DNA of 64,000 bases from Vibrio hippocampi (GCF_921292975.1 NZ_CAKLCM010000003.1:62001-126000), one strand, 5' to 3'; shown: positions 1 through 9,058, counted from the stretch's first letter. Program-made: numbers and translations. Notes: generated by a model from the sequence alone, not told the origin.

Positions 1-1
1 A

Positions 2-1597
2 GCTGGTAAAGCATATAATGACGGTTTTGCAGTAGCAGTGATTTTTATTGCTAACGCATTCGGTTATTTAATGAACTATCTATACTTCGCACCAAAATTC
101 CGTCAACTTCGTGTTGTTACGGTAATTGAAGCGATTCGTATGCGTTTTGGTAAGTACAACGAGCAAGTATTTACTTGGTCAAGTATGCCAAACAGCGTTA
201 TCTCGGCAGGTATCTGGCTAAATGGTCTAGCGATCATCGCATCAGGTATCTTCGGTTTCGATATGACGACGACAATCATTGCAACAGGTGCTGTTGTACT
301 GCTTATGTCGGTTACAGGTGGTTCTTGGGCGGTTATCGCATCTGACTTTATGCAGATGGTAATCATCATGGCGGTAACAGTGACCTGTGCGGTTGTTGCT
401 ATCATCCAGGGTGGTGGCGTTGGCGAAATCATCAACAACTTCCCAGTTGATGAAGGTATGTCTTTCGCTTCTGGTAACAACCTGAACTATGTAAGCATCT
501 TCGGTATTTGGGCTGTCTTTATCTTCTTCAAGCAGTTCTCTATTACCAACAACATGCTTAACTCTTACCGTTACCTAGCGGCGAAAGACTCTAAGAACGC
601 GAAAAAAGCAGCACTTCTTGCTTGTATTCTTATGACAATGGGTCCAGCTATCTGGTTCATGCCTTCTTGGTTCGTTGCTGGTCAAGGTATTGACCTTGCT
701 GCTGCTTACCCAGAGGCAGGTAAGAAAGCGGCTGACTTCGCTTACCTATACTTCGTACAAGAGTACATGCCTGCGGGTATGGTTGGCCTACTCGTTTCTG
801 CAATGTTTGCTGCAACGATGTCTTCTATGGACTCGGGTCTAAACCGTAACTCTGGTATCTTCGTTAAGAACTTCTACCAGCCAATTCTACGTCCAGATGC
901 GACTGAGAAAGAGCTAGTATTCGTTTCTAAAGTAACGTCAACAGTATTTGGTGTTGCTATCATCCTTATCGCGATGTTCATCAACTCGCTAAAAGGTCTG
1001 AGCTTGTTCGATACCATGATGTACGTTGGTGCCCTAATCGGCTTCCCAATGACAATCCCTGCATTCTGCGGCTTCTTCATCAAGAAGACGCCAGACTGGG
1101 CTGGTTGGGGTACGCTAGTTGTAGGTGGTATCGTTTCTTACATCGTAGGTTTCGTTATCACTTCTGACATGATTGAAGGTTGGTTTGGTCTAAACGAACT
1201 AACTAAGCGTGAGTGGTCTGACGTTAAGGTTGCGGTTGGTCTGATTGCCCACCTAATCTTCACAGCTGGCTTCTTCTGCCTATCAACGCTGTTCTACAAG
1301 CCTCTATCTGCAGAGCGTCAAAAAGACGTGGATCTATTCTTCAACAACCTGGCAACGCCACTTGTTGCTGAGTCTGTAGCTCAGAAGAAACTAGATAACA
1401 GACAGCGTAAGATGCTTGGTACACTGATTGCGGTTGCAGGTGTGGGTGTTATGACCATGTTTGCTCTCCCTAACCCAATGTGGGGTCGTATGATTTTCGT
1501 TCTTTGTGGCGGTATCGTTCTAGGTGTTGGTCTACTACTTGTTAAAGCGGTAGATGACAAAGTTGAACAAGCTATGGAAGAAGCTGAAAGCAACTAA
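2..1597 (+). CDS. Sodium:solute symporter (SSS family), ToaA/ToaB-type alginate-sugar transporter, 5' end cut by window
   Basis: The reading frame is open from base 2, so the true start lies left of the window; a GTG at 38 is internal. The protein is a multi-helix membrane transporter of the SSS family, which couples sodium entry to solute uptake across the inner membrane. It is nearly the same protein as the complete copy at 28805-30583, and by that alignment about 60 N-terminal residues are missing here. Related Vibrio proteins (ToaA, ToaB, ToaC) import the unsaturated uronate DEH released from alginate, and the neighbouring kdgF, porins and alginate lyase support the same job. The exact substrate is inferred. 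The C-terminus is a charged cytoplasmic tail, and a strong terminator follows at 1618-1649. Confidence 0.88.
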   Translation, partial: AGKAYNDGFAVAVIFIANAFGYLMNYLYFAPKFRQLRVVTVIEAIRMRFGKYNEQVFTWSSMPNSVISAGIWLNGLAIIASGIFGFDMTTTIIATGAVVLLMSVTGGSWAVIASDFMQMVIIMAVTVTCAVVAIIQGGGVGEIINNFPVDEGMSFASGNNLNYVSIFGIWAVFIFFKQFSITNNMLNSYRYLAAKDSKNAKKAALLACILMTMGPAIWFMPSWFVAGQGIDLAAAYPEAGKKAADFAYLYFVQEYMPAGMVGLLVSAMFAATMSSMDSGLNRNSGIFVKNFYQPILRPDATEKELVFVSKVTSTVFGVAIILIAMFINSLKGLSLFDTMMYVGALIGFPMTIPAFCGFFIKKTPDWAGWGTLVVGGIVSYIVGFVITSDMIEGWFGLNELTKREWSDVKVAVGLIAHLIFTAGFFCLSTLFYKPLSAERQKDVDLFFNNLATPLVAESVAQKKLDNRQRKMLGTLIAVAGVGVMTMFALPNPMWGRMIFVLCGGIVLGVGLLLVKAVDDKVEQAMEEAESN

Positions 1598-1617
1598 ACT
1601 AAGCAATTAGTATGATT

Positions 1618-1649
1618 AAAAAGGAAGGGGTCGGGCCCTTCCTTTTTTT
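1618..1649 (+). terminator. Rho-independent terminator of the symporter gene
   Basis: The arms AAGGAAGGG and CCCTTCCTT enclose a six-base loop and are followed by a run of Ts. It begins 20 bases after the symporter stop codon. Confidence 0.9.
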
Positions 1650-2168
1650 ATGTCTGACCTATTTTATCCAGTCCAATCGCTCACTCTCATACCTCCTCCT
1701 TTACTAAGTAATCCATAACACACTGAATTAAGTCTGGTTTTTCTTAGCATTTATGCTTGTACTCTATCGCGCATTAGGTTTACTGGTCGCCATTTATGCG
1801 ACAAATGCGGGTTATCTACACCCGATTGAATCAAGCGCTGAATTTCCTAGTCCACTTTGCGTAGACATCGAATTATATTTACCATCAATTGAGATTTGCA
1901 GTGAGCTGGTGGGTATTGTTCGTATGAGGTCAAACGAATTATTGATATGTGAACGGGGTTGAAATTGTCATGGTGTGAGAATCTCAACCGAAATTGGAAT
2001 AGCTGATTATTGTCTCTAAGTTATCACAATAAACTTCGGAGCCTTTTTAATAGTAACAAGCCCTTGTGAATAATAATAAGCTCTTGTTAATAGCAATAAT
2101 CCCGTGCCGAAGGACGATTATTTAAAGGTGATGCGAATAACAATAAAGTTTATTTAAAGGCAGGCAAT
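1650..2168. other. Intergenic stretch without a convincing gene
   Basis: No convincing gene is seen. A 69-codon open frame at 1753-1962 (+) has no ribosome binding site and no recognisable domain. The notable content is the threefold 20-bp repeat at 2047-2106, described separately. Confidence 0.5.
2047..2106. repeat. Three imperfect 20-bp tandem units
   Basis: Units at 2047-2066, 2067-2086 and 2087-2106 share the pattern TNAATARTAAYAAGCYCTTG with a few substitutions each. The repeat lies between convergent transcription units, downstream of both the symporter and the GntR gene. No function can be assigned. Confidence 0.75.
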
Positions 2169-2191
2169 AAAAAAGCCACCGCTAGGGTGGC
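2169..2191 (-). terminator. Terminator of the first GntR gene
   Basis: On the minus strand, GCCACC and GGTGGC pair around a five-base loop and are followed by six or more Ts. It lies about 50 bases past the stop codon of the regulator at 2240-2902. Confidence 0.85.
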
Positions 2192-2239
2192 AACAATCGA
2201 CAGATTGGAGGTGACGCAAATTAAATGATTAAAGGCTGA

Positions 2240-2902
2240 TTAAGCAAACAACTTTTCAGCTTCTACTCTAGCCAGTTTTTCGTCAGCAATCATAATTGAA
2301 TTATAAATGGCTTGGAAAAGAGTTAAGTTACATTGGGTTAATGCGGACGTGTGTTGTGATTGAGTTGCAAAAACAATATCAAGAATTTTGGCGTAGGGAG
2401 AAAATAACTCATTATTTGATGCCAACAGCAGCGATTTGTAAAACTCACAATGTAAATGGGTGCTTAATGCACACTCGGAGGTATAAGATTGTGATTCTAT
2501 TGATTGATAAATACGAGAAAGTTGAATGCGCTGCTCGCTAGTCGCAAACTTAGCTGCATCGGCGCAAGCCTCTGGTATTAATACTTTTTGAATCCGGATA
2601 AACTTATCGATAATATCCGACATCTCTGGAAGTTCAGAGAACCATTCAAATAGCTGAGGGTCAAGAAAGTTCCACTCGGTGCGAGGTGTTACTTTAGTTC
2701 CAGATTTCTGCTTGGAAGACAAAAGACCTTTAGAGGTGAGGATTTTTAAAGCTTCTCTGACGCTATTTCTGCTAACTGCATAATAATCTGAAAGTTCCAT
2801 TTCCGTGGGTAGTACGCTATCCGTGAACTGTCCAGTAATTATCTTTCTAGCAATTTCATTGGAAATTTTTATGTGGATACTTTCCTTGCCATTTTCCATC
2901 AT
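2240..2902 (-). CDS. GntR family regulator, FadR/FCD subfamily, divergent member
   Basis: This is a 220-residue DNA-binding regulator. The N-terminal winged helix (about residues 8-75, with SRNSVREALKIL) is followed by an FCD ligand domain that begins with the WNFLDPQL motif shared by the two other GntR proteins here. Compared with those, it has lost several positions expected to bind metal or ligand: the segment aligned with DHEFHK reads HCEFYK, and the late EHxxIYxAI motif reads CNLTLFQAIY. It also ends about ten residues early. It may respond to a different signal, or to none. The start is the first ATG; Met-1 and Met-2 are both possible. Regulation of alginate genes is inferred from context. 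Confidence 0.85.
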   Translation of the reverse strand: MMENGKESIHIKISNEIARKIITGQFTDSVLPTEMELSDYYAVSRNSVREALKILTSKGLLSSKQKSGTKVTPRTEWNFLDPQLFEWFSELPEMSDIIDKFIRIQKVLIPEACADAAKFATSEQRIQLSRIYQSIESQSYTSECALSTHLHCEFYKSLLLASNNELFSPYAKILDIVFATQSQHTSALTQCNLTLFQAIYNSIMIADEKLARVEAEKLFA

Positions 2903-3030
2903 TTTTTATTTTTCTAAACTGTAAGGATTTATTTAATTTTATCATTTGGCTATCTTTGGTAAATATTTGTTTGTTAATACTGTGACATGAATGAGACTCT
3001 CTTTTCATAGTCGCAATCAAGTTCAAATAA

Positions 3031-3066
3031 ATAAAAAAACGGTCTATGCATGGGCATAGACCGTTT
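3031..3066 (-). terminator. Terminator of the GntR-kdgF operon
   Basis: A 12-bp perfect stem (AACGGTCTATGC pairing with GCATAGACCGTT, four-base loop) is followed on the minus strand by seven Ts. It lies just downstream of kdgF. Confidence 0.9.
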
Positions 3067-3113
3067 AAAATATGTGATGTAACTAACAGTTATTAATTAC
3101 AAGCAGCGACTAA

Positions 3114-3434
3114 TTACAAAAAGTCATCACGACGTGGTGTGAAGTTGTCTAGAAGCATACCTTTCTTCAGACACTTACAACCGTGTACGATGTTTGGCAC
3201 TTTGTATAGAGTGTCACCCGCTTTTACGATCTTAGTTTCGTCACCGATAGTGAACTCGAATTCACCTGAAACAACGTAAGTGATTTGCTCGTGTGGGTGG
3301 CTGTGTAGTGCACCGATCGCGCCTTCTTCGAAGTATACTTCAACAGACATGATGTTTTCAGAGTGAGCCATAACTTTGCGGCTTACACCGCCACCTGTAT
3401 CTTCTAGCTGTACATCTTTGTTATAAATAAACAT
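3114..3434 (-). CDS. kdgF: KdgF cupin, unsaturated uronate linearisation
   Basis: This 106-residue protein is a single cupin barrel. The metal-binding pattern is visible as His44, His46 and Gln50 in HSHPHEQ, with His84 in the second cupin motif (NIVHG). KdgF proteins convert the cyclic 4,5-unsaturated monouronates released by pectin or alginate lyases into the linear ketonised form, feeding the DEH/KDG pathway in the cytoplasm. The start ATG has an AGAGG ribosome site seven bases upstream. It lies 35 bases behind a GntR gene and is probably co-transcribed with it. With alginate lyase and KdgM-type porins nearby, alginate is the likely substrate source. Length and motifs fit the family well. 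Confidence 0.9.
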   Translation of the reverse strand: MFIYNKDVQLEDTGGGVSRKVMAHSENIMSVEVYFEEGAIGALHSHPHEQITYVVSGEFEFTIGDETKIVKAGDTLYKVPNIVHGCKCLKKGMLLDNFTPRRDDFL

Positions 3435-3469
3435 TGCTAACCTCTTACTTGTCGTGGTTTGTTAGTTAA

Positions 3470-4186
3470 TTAAACCGCATCCAAGAGCGCAAGTCTCTGG
3501 TTGTGGTCTTCAAGTAGTAGTTTTGATGCTGACCTCGCGGTTAACGCGTCGCCAGACATAATCGCTTCATAAATATCTTGGTGTTCTTCGATACAGAATC
3601 GACCACCGACGGAGGCTTCATCGATAAATGTTTTAAAGATAGCATCAAGTATATTAGAGAAGGGAATGTAAAACGGATTTGCTGTTGCCAGGAAAATCGT
3701 TTTATGAAATTCGTGATCGTTTTCAGTCCAAACGGCATAATCGTGAATCGTAGCCGCGTGTTTCATGTTCTGAAAGCACACGGAAAGCACTTTTCTATGT
3801 TCAATTGAGGCGTTGGTCGCTGCCATTGCGCACGCTTCTGGTTCGATGGCTTTACGCAAACCAAGGAATTGAATCAGAAACGGTTGAACATTGTTGGTGT
3901 CTTTTACCCAATCTAAAAACTGCGGGTCAAGAAAATGCCATTCATTGCGTGGGTTAACATTCGTGCCCACTTTTGGCTTGGAAGCAATCAGTCCTTTGGC
4001 TGTAAGTAGCTTAGTCGATTCACGAAGAGCGGTGCGGCTAATACCAAATTTTTCACATAACTCAAGTTCACTAGGAAGTTTTTCACCTTCCTTTAGCTCA
4101 CCTGTGAGAATCTTACTGGCAATTTCCTTTGCGACCTGGACGTGAATCCTGCGACTTGAATCCGCTACCGTATGAAACGTAGCCAT
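3470..4186 (-). CDS. GntR family regulator, FadR/FCD subfamily, upstream of kdgF
   Basis: This is a 238-residue transcription factor. The winged helix occupies about residues 15-80 (SRTALRESTKLL recognition region) and the FCD ligand domain follows WHFLDPQFLDW. Candidate metal ligands are retained in DHEFHK and EEHQDIYEAI. FCD-type GntR proteins usually bind a small acid; uronate or KDG-like metabolites are plausible here. I chose the ATG at 4186, preceded by AAGG about 11 bases upstream, rather than the frame opening at 4210. It is divergent from another GntR gene at 4659 and leads into kdgF, so it likely controls the local alginate genes. That role is inferred. Confidence 0.88.
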   Translation of the reverse strand: MATFHTVADSSRRIHVQVAKEIASKILTGELKEGEKLPSELELCEKFGISRTALRESTKLLTAKGLIASKPKVGTNVNPRNEWHFLDPQFLDWVKDTNNVQPFLIQFLGLRKAIEPEACAMAATNASIEHRKVLSVCFQNMKHAATIHDYAVWTENDHEFHKTIFLATANPFYIPFSNILDAIFKTFIDEASVGGRFCIEEHQDIYEAIMSGDALTARSASKLLLEDHNQRLALLDAV

Positions 4187-4658
4187 AATATATAGAACCT
4201 TTGCTTGCACCCTTGTATCGTTCAGGGAACTGAGAGTAGAGGCTAGATTTTCCGGCTTGTGCAGAGAGGTTTGAACGCTCTCTTAAGCCGCTCTAGCACG
4301 GAGAATTTGATTTTGTCAGCTTGTGATAGAGATGTTTTCGGTCAAGTGCGACAACGCTCCAAATCCATTTTTATCAGTTTACTAGGCATAATTTATTAAT
4401 CATACAATAGCACTTTACCGCGTCAAGTGTAATTCATGATAAAAGACATTAATATGACAAGGTGACGGTATATTATATCTGAATGTGTGAAGAGAACCAC
4501 AAAAAACAGGGGTATTTTGCCCTTTGATATGCGAGTTTTATGAGCAGATGGCGTGAGTGAGTTGCCATTAACTGCGTGGCGTCACATTGTTGGTATACGG
4601 AATGATGGTAGAATACCTGCTAAAATAATACATAAATTCATGGTAAGCGATAACACTC
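4187..4658. promoter_or_regulatory. Divergent promoter region between two GntR genes
   Basis: This 472-base non-coding stretch separates two divergent FCD-GntR genes and must carry both promoters. It includes half-sites such as CATACAA near 4401 and ATATGACAA near 4452 that resemble the candidate operator seen elsewhere in the window. No complete palindrome was found, so operator identity is uncertain. Confidence 0.4.
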
Positions 4659-5378
4659 ATGTCAGGAAATTTTAATTCAATATCGGGGTCCAAACGAAGT
4701 ATCCACGTTCAAGTTGCTCGTGAGATAGCTCGAGGTATCTTGTCGGGCAATCTTGCAGAGGGCTCTATTATTCCCGGTGAAATGGCTCTATGCGAGCAAT
4801 TCGGGATTAGTCGTACTGCATTACGCGAAGCAGTCAAACTTCTTACTTCTAAAGGTTTATTAGAATCACGTCCAAAAATCGGCACACGTGTTGTTGATCG
4901 CGCTTATTGGAACTTCTTAGATCCACAACTTATCGAGTGGATGGACGGTCTAAATGATGTCGAACAATTCTGTGGTCAATTCCTTGGTTTGCGCCGTGCT
5001 ATCGAGCCTGAAGCGTGTGCGCTCGCTGCAAAATTTGCGACAGCAGAGCAACGTATTGAGCTTTCAGCAACCTTCCAAGAGATGGTTGAAGTGTCTAAAG
5101 AAGAAAACTTCGATCAATACAAATGGCTAGATGTTGATACACGTTTCCACAGCCTAATTTTTAACTCAACGGGTAACGATTTTTACCTGCCGTTTGGTAA
5201 CATTTTAACCACTATGTTTATCAATTTTATTCAACATTCTTCAGCCGGTGGTTCAACTTGTATCAACGAACATAGAGCGATTTACGACGCCATTATGGCC
5301 GGTGATAGTGATAAGGCGCGTGAAGCGTCAGCAAATCATTTACGCGAGGAAAATCACAGATTGCCAATGGTGAGCTAG
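4659..5378 (+). CDS. GntR family regulator, FadR/FCD subfamily
   Basis: This is a 239-residue regulator with the same layout as the protein at 3470-4186: winged helix at about residues 14-80 (SRTALREAVKLL), then an FCD domain starting at WNFLDPQL. The likely metal-binding positions are kept in DTRFHSLIF and NEHRAIYDAI. It is the member most similar to the kdgF-linked GntR and is transcribed away from it. Its own terminator follows, so it is probably monocistronic. A role as local or global regulator of uronate catabolism is inferred from family and position; the effector is unknown. Confidence 0.88.
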   Translation: MSGNFNSISGSKRSIHVQVAREIARGILSGNLAEGSIIPGEMALCEQFGISRTALREAVKLLTSKGLLESRPKIGTRVVDRAYWNFLDPQLIEWMDGLNDVEQFCGQFLGLRRAIEPEACALAAKFATAEQRIELSATFQEMVEVSKEENFDQYKWLDVDTRFHSLIFNSTGNDFYLPFGNILTTMFINFIQHSSAGGSTCINEHRAIYDAIMAGDSDKAREASANHLREENHRLPMVS

Positions 5379-5400
5379 TATCCAGCTAACACTTTAAACA

Positions 5401-5426
5401 AAAAGGCAGCATTTATGCTGCCTTTT
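5401..5426 (+). terminator. Terminator of the third GntR gene
   Basis: AAAAGGCAGCAT and ATGCTGCCTTTT form a tight hairpin ending in Ts, 22 bases after the stop codon. Its symmetry would allow it to work in both directions. Confidence 0.85.
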
Positions 5427-5498
5427 GTGCATTTTATAACGTCCCAATTACTTTTTCTGCTGATATAATAAGACAAAACTTAGCTTGGAGCTTACTGA

Positions 5499-7412
5499 AT
5501 GTCGCACGCCTTGTTTCCTAACATCACTCAATTTTTGAGTCAGATCGATCCGTTCAATAAGTTGGATCGTGCTTTATTACGCGAGGTAGCATCTCACATC
5601 AAAATTACCTATTTAGGGAAAGGTGATGTCATTGATCCTGTTAAAGGTTTAGTGGGAAACGCCACTAATATCGATGGGGATGTTGAAAGCACTGAGAAAC
5701 AGAAGTTTCTTTACGTCATTCGTACGGGATCGATGGAACAAAGAAAAAGTGATGGCGTTCTTAGAGCAAGGTTAGGTCCTGAGGATCTGTTCGGTTTTAC
5801 CTTCTTAGACGATAACGTCGAGGAGGAATCGGGTTACCAAGCCGTTGCCATTGAAAACACCTTGCTTTATTTGGTGCCACATTCCTTTCTTGAGTCTATT
5901 TTCCTTCGTCACCCAGAATATGCCGAATATTTTGCTTCGCAGGCTCAAGTGCGTCTGAAGTCAGCATTGGATGTTGTCTGGTCAAATAAAGAGAAAGGTC
6001 TGTTTATCAAAAAGGTATCAGACATTGCTAGTGGCGTGATTGCGATCGTTCAAGCGAGTGATTCGATCAAGAAAGTGGCCCATGAGATGCGCGTGATCAA
6101 GCGTTCATCAACCGCTGTCGTTTGTGAGAACGGCAAGTTAGTCGGATTAATGACAGATCGTGATATGACCAAGCGAGTCATCGCGGATGGTCATGACATT
6201 AATGCGTCTATTCGTGAAGTTATGACCCCCAATCCTCTTACCGTTGCACCGGATGATCTGGTATTACATGCTGTGTCTTTAATGATGCAGTACAACGTTC
6301 GTGGTCTGCCTGTTGTATCCGAGGGCAAGGTGGTGGGCTTGTTAACCACCACACACTTGGTGCAAAACCACCGAGTGCAGGCGGTGTTCTTGATTGAAAA
6401 AATTAAATATGCCGCAAGTGTCAGAGATCTCGCCAGTTTCACAGCTGAACGTCAGGCGATCTTTGAAGCGCTGGTTGAGGGCAAAGTAGCGCCACAAGTG
6501 ATCGGTCGTGTGATGTCGATGATCATGGATGCCTACAACCGTCGCTTAATTCAAATCGCAATTGATAAGTTGGGTGAGCCACCTTGCAAGTTCTCTTGGA
6601 TTGTTGCGGGTTCTCATGCTCGAAATGAAGTTCATATGTTATCGGATCAGGATAACGCACTGGTGTTAAGTGACGATGCGACTGAGAACGATAAGATTTA
6701 TTTCCGCCACCTGTCCCAATACGTCGCTAATGGTCTCGCGGCATGTGGATTCCCACTCTGTCCTGGCAATTATATGGCGGCGAATAGCAAATGGTGTCAA
6801 CCACTGAAAACTTGGCGTCATTATTACAAGAAATGGGTAGCGAACCCCGAATACGAACGCTTGCTCAACATCAGTGTGTTTTTGGAAATACGCTGTGTGT
6901 ATGGTGAGACAAGCTACGCGGATATGCTGCGTGACGAAATGCATGCCAACATCCGTAATAATCGAGAGTTTTTAGGCATCTTGGTACGTGAAGCGATCAG
7001 CATCAATCCGCCTCTCGGTGTATTCAATAATCTCGTACTTGATAAGGGTGGAGAAAACAAGAAGACACTTAATATCAAAAAGTACGCGATTAACTTGATC
7101 ATTGATTTGGCGCGGATCTATGGTTTGGCGGTGGAGTGTGACTCGTCATCGACGGACGAGCGCTTTGCTAAAGCGAACGAAAACGGCATTATGAGTGACG
7201 ACGCTTACAAGAACATCATCAACGCATACCAATATATCTTGATGTTTAGACAGCAGAATCAGCTACAAGCCCTTAAACGAGGTGAAGAGCCGGATAACCA
7301 CATCAATCCAGATAGCTTTGGTAGCTTTGAGCGTGGGCATTTAAAGGATGCGTTCCGAATTATATCAAGCTTGCAAGATGCTGCTAAGATTCGTTTTATG
7401 AGTAGGATGTAA
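5499..7412 (+). CDS. Cyclic-nucleotide-binding-like / CBS / DUF294 putative nucleotidyltransferase
   Basis: This 637-residue cytoplasmic protein has four parts. A cyclic-nucleotide-binding-like domain spans about residues 10-150, two CBS domains about 165-290 (including TDRDMTKRVI), a nucleotidyltransferase-like DUF294 domain about 320-450, and a helical DUF294 C-terminal domain follows. The transferase signature GSHARNEVHMLSDQDN is complete, with the acidic pair expected to bind metal. The family resembles GlnD-type transferases and in many gamma-proteobacteria is linked to acetate genes, but its substrate is not settled. The gene is followed three bases later by an exonuclease gene, and the two share a terminator, so they are an operon. 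Confidence 0.85.
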   Translation: MSHALFPNITQFLSQIDPFNKLDRALLREVASHIKITYLGKGDVIDPVKGLVGNATNIDGDVESTEKQKFLYVIRTGSMEQRKSDGVLRARLGPEDLFGFTFLDDNVEEESGYQAVAIENTLLYLVPHSFLESIFLRHPEYAEYFASQAQVRLKSALDVVWSNKEKGLFIKKVSDIASGVIAIVQASDSIKKVAHEMRVIKRSSTAVVCENGKLVGLMTDRDMTKRVIADGHDINASIREVMTPNPLTVAPDDLVLHAVSLMMQYNVRGLPVVSEGKVVGLLTTTHLVQNHRVQAVFLIEKIKYAASVRDLASFTAERQAIFEALVEGKVAPQVIGRVMSMIMDAYNRRLIQIAIDKLGEPPCKFSWIVAGSHARNEVHMLSDQDNALVLSDDATENDKIYFRHLSQYVANGLAACGFPLCPGNYMAANSKWCQPLKTWRHYYKKWVANPEYERLLNISVFLEIRCVYGETSYADMLRDEMHANIRNNREFLGILVREAISINPPLGVFNNLVLDKGGENKKTLNIKKYAINLIIDLARIYGLAVECDSSSTDERFAKANENGIMSDDAYKNIINAYQYILMFRQQNQLQALKRGEEPDNHINPDSFGSFERGHLKDAFRIISSLQDAAKIRFMSRM

Positions 7413-7415
7413 CGC

Positions 7416-8144
7416 ATGGTTGGACTATTCACCAATGTCATGAACCAGTTTCATGTATACCAATATTTCGTTCGTCATCGCGAGCGTTATATGGCTCGTC
7501 AAGATTTACCCGAGAATTTGCAGGTCTATTTGACGCCTGATTTACCGGATATTGAAGATGAAGCCACCGGGTTGGATTACTTGGTTTTGGATTTTGAAAC
7601 AACGGGCTTAGAGGCCGAAACCAATACCATTTTAAGTATGGGATGGGTTGAGATTTCAAACTATAACATCGACTTAGAAACCGCTACTCAGATATTTATC
7701 GAGTCCCCAGATACGGTGAAGGCTGAAACGGCGGTGATCAACCACATCATGCCAGAAATGCTACAAAACGGTATCTCTCTTGATGAAGGTATGGAGAGGC
7801 TGTTTGCTGCCTCTAAAGGCAAGGTATTGATTGCCCACGGTTGTGTGATTGAGTCAGCCTTTGTTAAGCGTTACCTGCAACAACGTTATGGTATGGGGGA
7901 TTTACCTGTGATGTGGTTTGATACCTTGGCGATTGAAAAGGCGATGGCGAGAGCGATCAATAAAGAATCCAATATCGATGTGCGTCTATCGGAAACTCGC
8001 GAACGTTATGGGCTTCCTGAATACAATGGGCATGATGCACTTATTGATGCGATTGCGACTGCTGAGCTATTTTTGGCTCAGGCACAGCGTTTATTCCACA
8101 AACAGCATCCCTGTGTTGGTAAGCTCTATCGCATGAGTCAGTAG
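7416..8144 (+). CDS. DnaQ-like 3'-5' exonuclease (DEDDh)
   Basis: This 242-residue protein carries the three exonuclease motifs: LDFETTGL (catalytic Asp and Glu) near residue 55, a middle motif around HGCVIESAF, and the DEDDh-type motif GHDALIDAIAT near residue 205. It most resembles the stand-alone DnaQ-family nucleases found beside DUF294/CBS proteins rather than the polymerase epsilon subunit. The gene starts three bases after the DUF294 gene ends, which indicates translational linkage. The nucleic acid substrate is unknown. A short region of about 55 residues precedes the nuclease fold. Confidence 0.85.
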   Translation: MVGLFTNVMNQFHVYQYFVRHRERYMARQDLPENLQVYLTPDLPDIEDEATGLDYLVLDFETTGLEAETNTILSMGWVEISNYNIDLETATQIFIESPDTVKAETAVINHIMPEMLQNGISLDEGMERLFAASKGKVLIAHGCVIESAFVKRYLQQRYGMGDLPVMWFDTLAIEKAMARAINKESNIDVRLSETRERYGLPEYNGHDALIDAIATAELFLAQAQRLFHKQHPCVGKLYRMSQ

Positions 8145-8168
8145 TCACTTACACTTTTTCATGCAACA

Positions 8169-8199
8169 AAAATGGCACTCATTGCGAGTGCCATTTTTT
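8169..8199. terminator. Terminator, DUF294-exonuclease operon
   Basis: A 12-bp perfect stem, AAAATGGCACTC with GAGTGCCATTTT, has a five-base loop and a T run. It lies 24 bases past the exonuclease stop and may also serve the convergent porin gene. Confidence 0.9.
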
Positions 8200-8239
8200 A
8201 TAAAACCAGCAGTATAAAACGTTAAGCTCGGTCTCTGTA

Positions 8240-8290
8240 TATGAACCAGTCTTGTCTGTAGACCAGTTCCGTTTATAAACCAATTTTGTC
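8240..8290. repeat. Three imperfect 17-bp tandem units
   Basis: Units at 8240-8256, 8257-8273 and 8274-8290 follow the pattern TNTRRACCARTYYTGTC. The repeat lies downstream of the porin stop codon between convergent genes and would fall in the porin 3' untranslated region. Confidence 0.75.
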
Positions 8291-8329
8291 TATAAATAGA
8301 GCCACCGCGCCTAATCTCATTTGCTGTGA

Positions 8330-9058
8330 TTAGAAGTTGTAAGTAACACCAACGCGGAATCGCTCTTCACGAGTAGAGCCGTCGCAGTCGCCTTCATCAC
8401 TAATGCAAGCGACGTTGCCGAATTCAAAGTAAGGCTTTACAGACCAATCTTGTGGTTGGTATGCAACAACTAAGTTGTAATCCCAGTCGTATTGGCCGTT
8501 GTGACCATTACCACTCCACCAGTCATTGTGTACATAGTCTTCAGCCCAGTTACCTTCAAGTTCGAAGTAGAAATCTTTCCAGTCATAAGCAATCCACGCC
8601 GTTAGCTTGCTGCGATCTAGGTGAGTATGCTCTTTGCCATCACGACCTGTCACTGATTCACCATCAACATAGTTTTCAAACTCATGACGGTAACGGAATT
8701 TTGCAGTCACGCCGTTATCAAACGCGCGAGTGAACATAACCTGAGGCTTGAACGTTCTTTTGTTGTCGTCGAAATTGATTGGCAGGCTTGGTTGAATTGA
8801 CCAGTTTTTGTTTACTTGAAAATTGTAACCGTACTCGACTTCGTTGTCGCCGCGAGACCAATCACTGAATGGTTTGCCTTGGTTGTTCGCTTCAACAGAG
8901 AAAAAGTGATTATCAAATGAACCACCGAGTTTGATACGAGTTTCATACTCGCTAGTCTCAGACGTGTACCCTTGGCGAACATCAAGATAAGCTGCGCTCG
9001 CTGCGGAAGTAGCAAGCGAAGTGATAAGGACCACTGAAAGATTTTTAAGAGTGCTCAT
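8330..9058 (-). CDS. kdgM: KdgM-family outer-membrane oligouronate porin
   Basis: This 242-residue protein begins with a signal peptide (cleavage near ASAA, residue 22) and continues as alternating beta strands ending in Phe, the usual outer-membrane barrel signature (GVTYNF). Length and strand pattern match KdgM/KdgN porins, which pass acidic oligosaccharides from pectin or alginate. Two cysteines near the C-terminus could form a disulfide in the last hairpin. It resembles the next porin at 9602 throughout, suggesting a duplication. Two copies of the candidate operator motif lie 43 and 78 bases upstream. Alginate oligomers are the inferred substrate. Confidence 0.88.
   Translation of the reverse strand: MSTLKNLSVVLITSLATSAASAAYLDVRQGYTSETSEYETRIKLGGSFDNHFFSVEANNQGKPFSDWSRGDNEVEYGYNFQVNKNWSIQPSLPINFDDNKRTFKPQVMFTRAFDNGVTAKFRYRHEFENYVDGESVTGRDGKEHTHLDRSKLTAWIAYDWKDFYFELEGNWAEDYVHNDWWSGNGHNGQYDWDYNLVVAYQPQDWSVKPYFEFGNVACISDEGDCDGSTREERFRVGVTYNF

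Noticed and set aside
1753..1962. 69-codon open frame after the first symporter
   Set aside because: No ribosome site, no domain, and codon use does not look coding.
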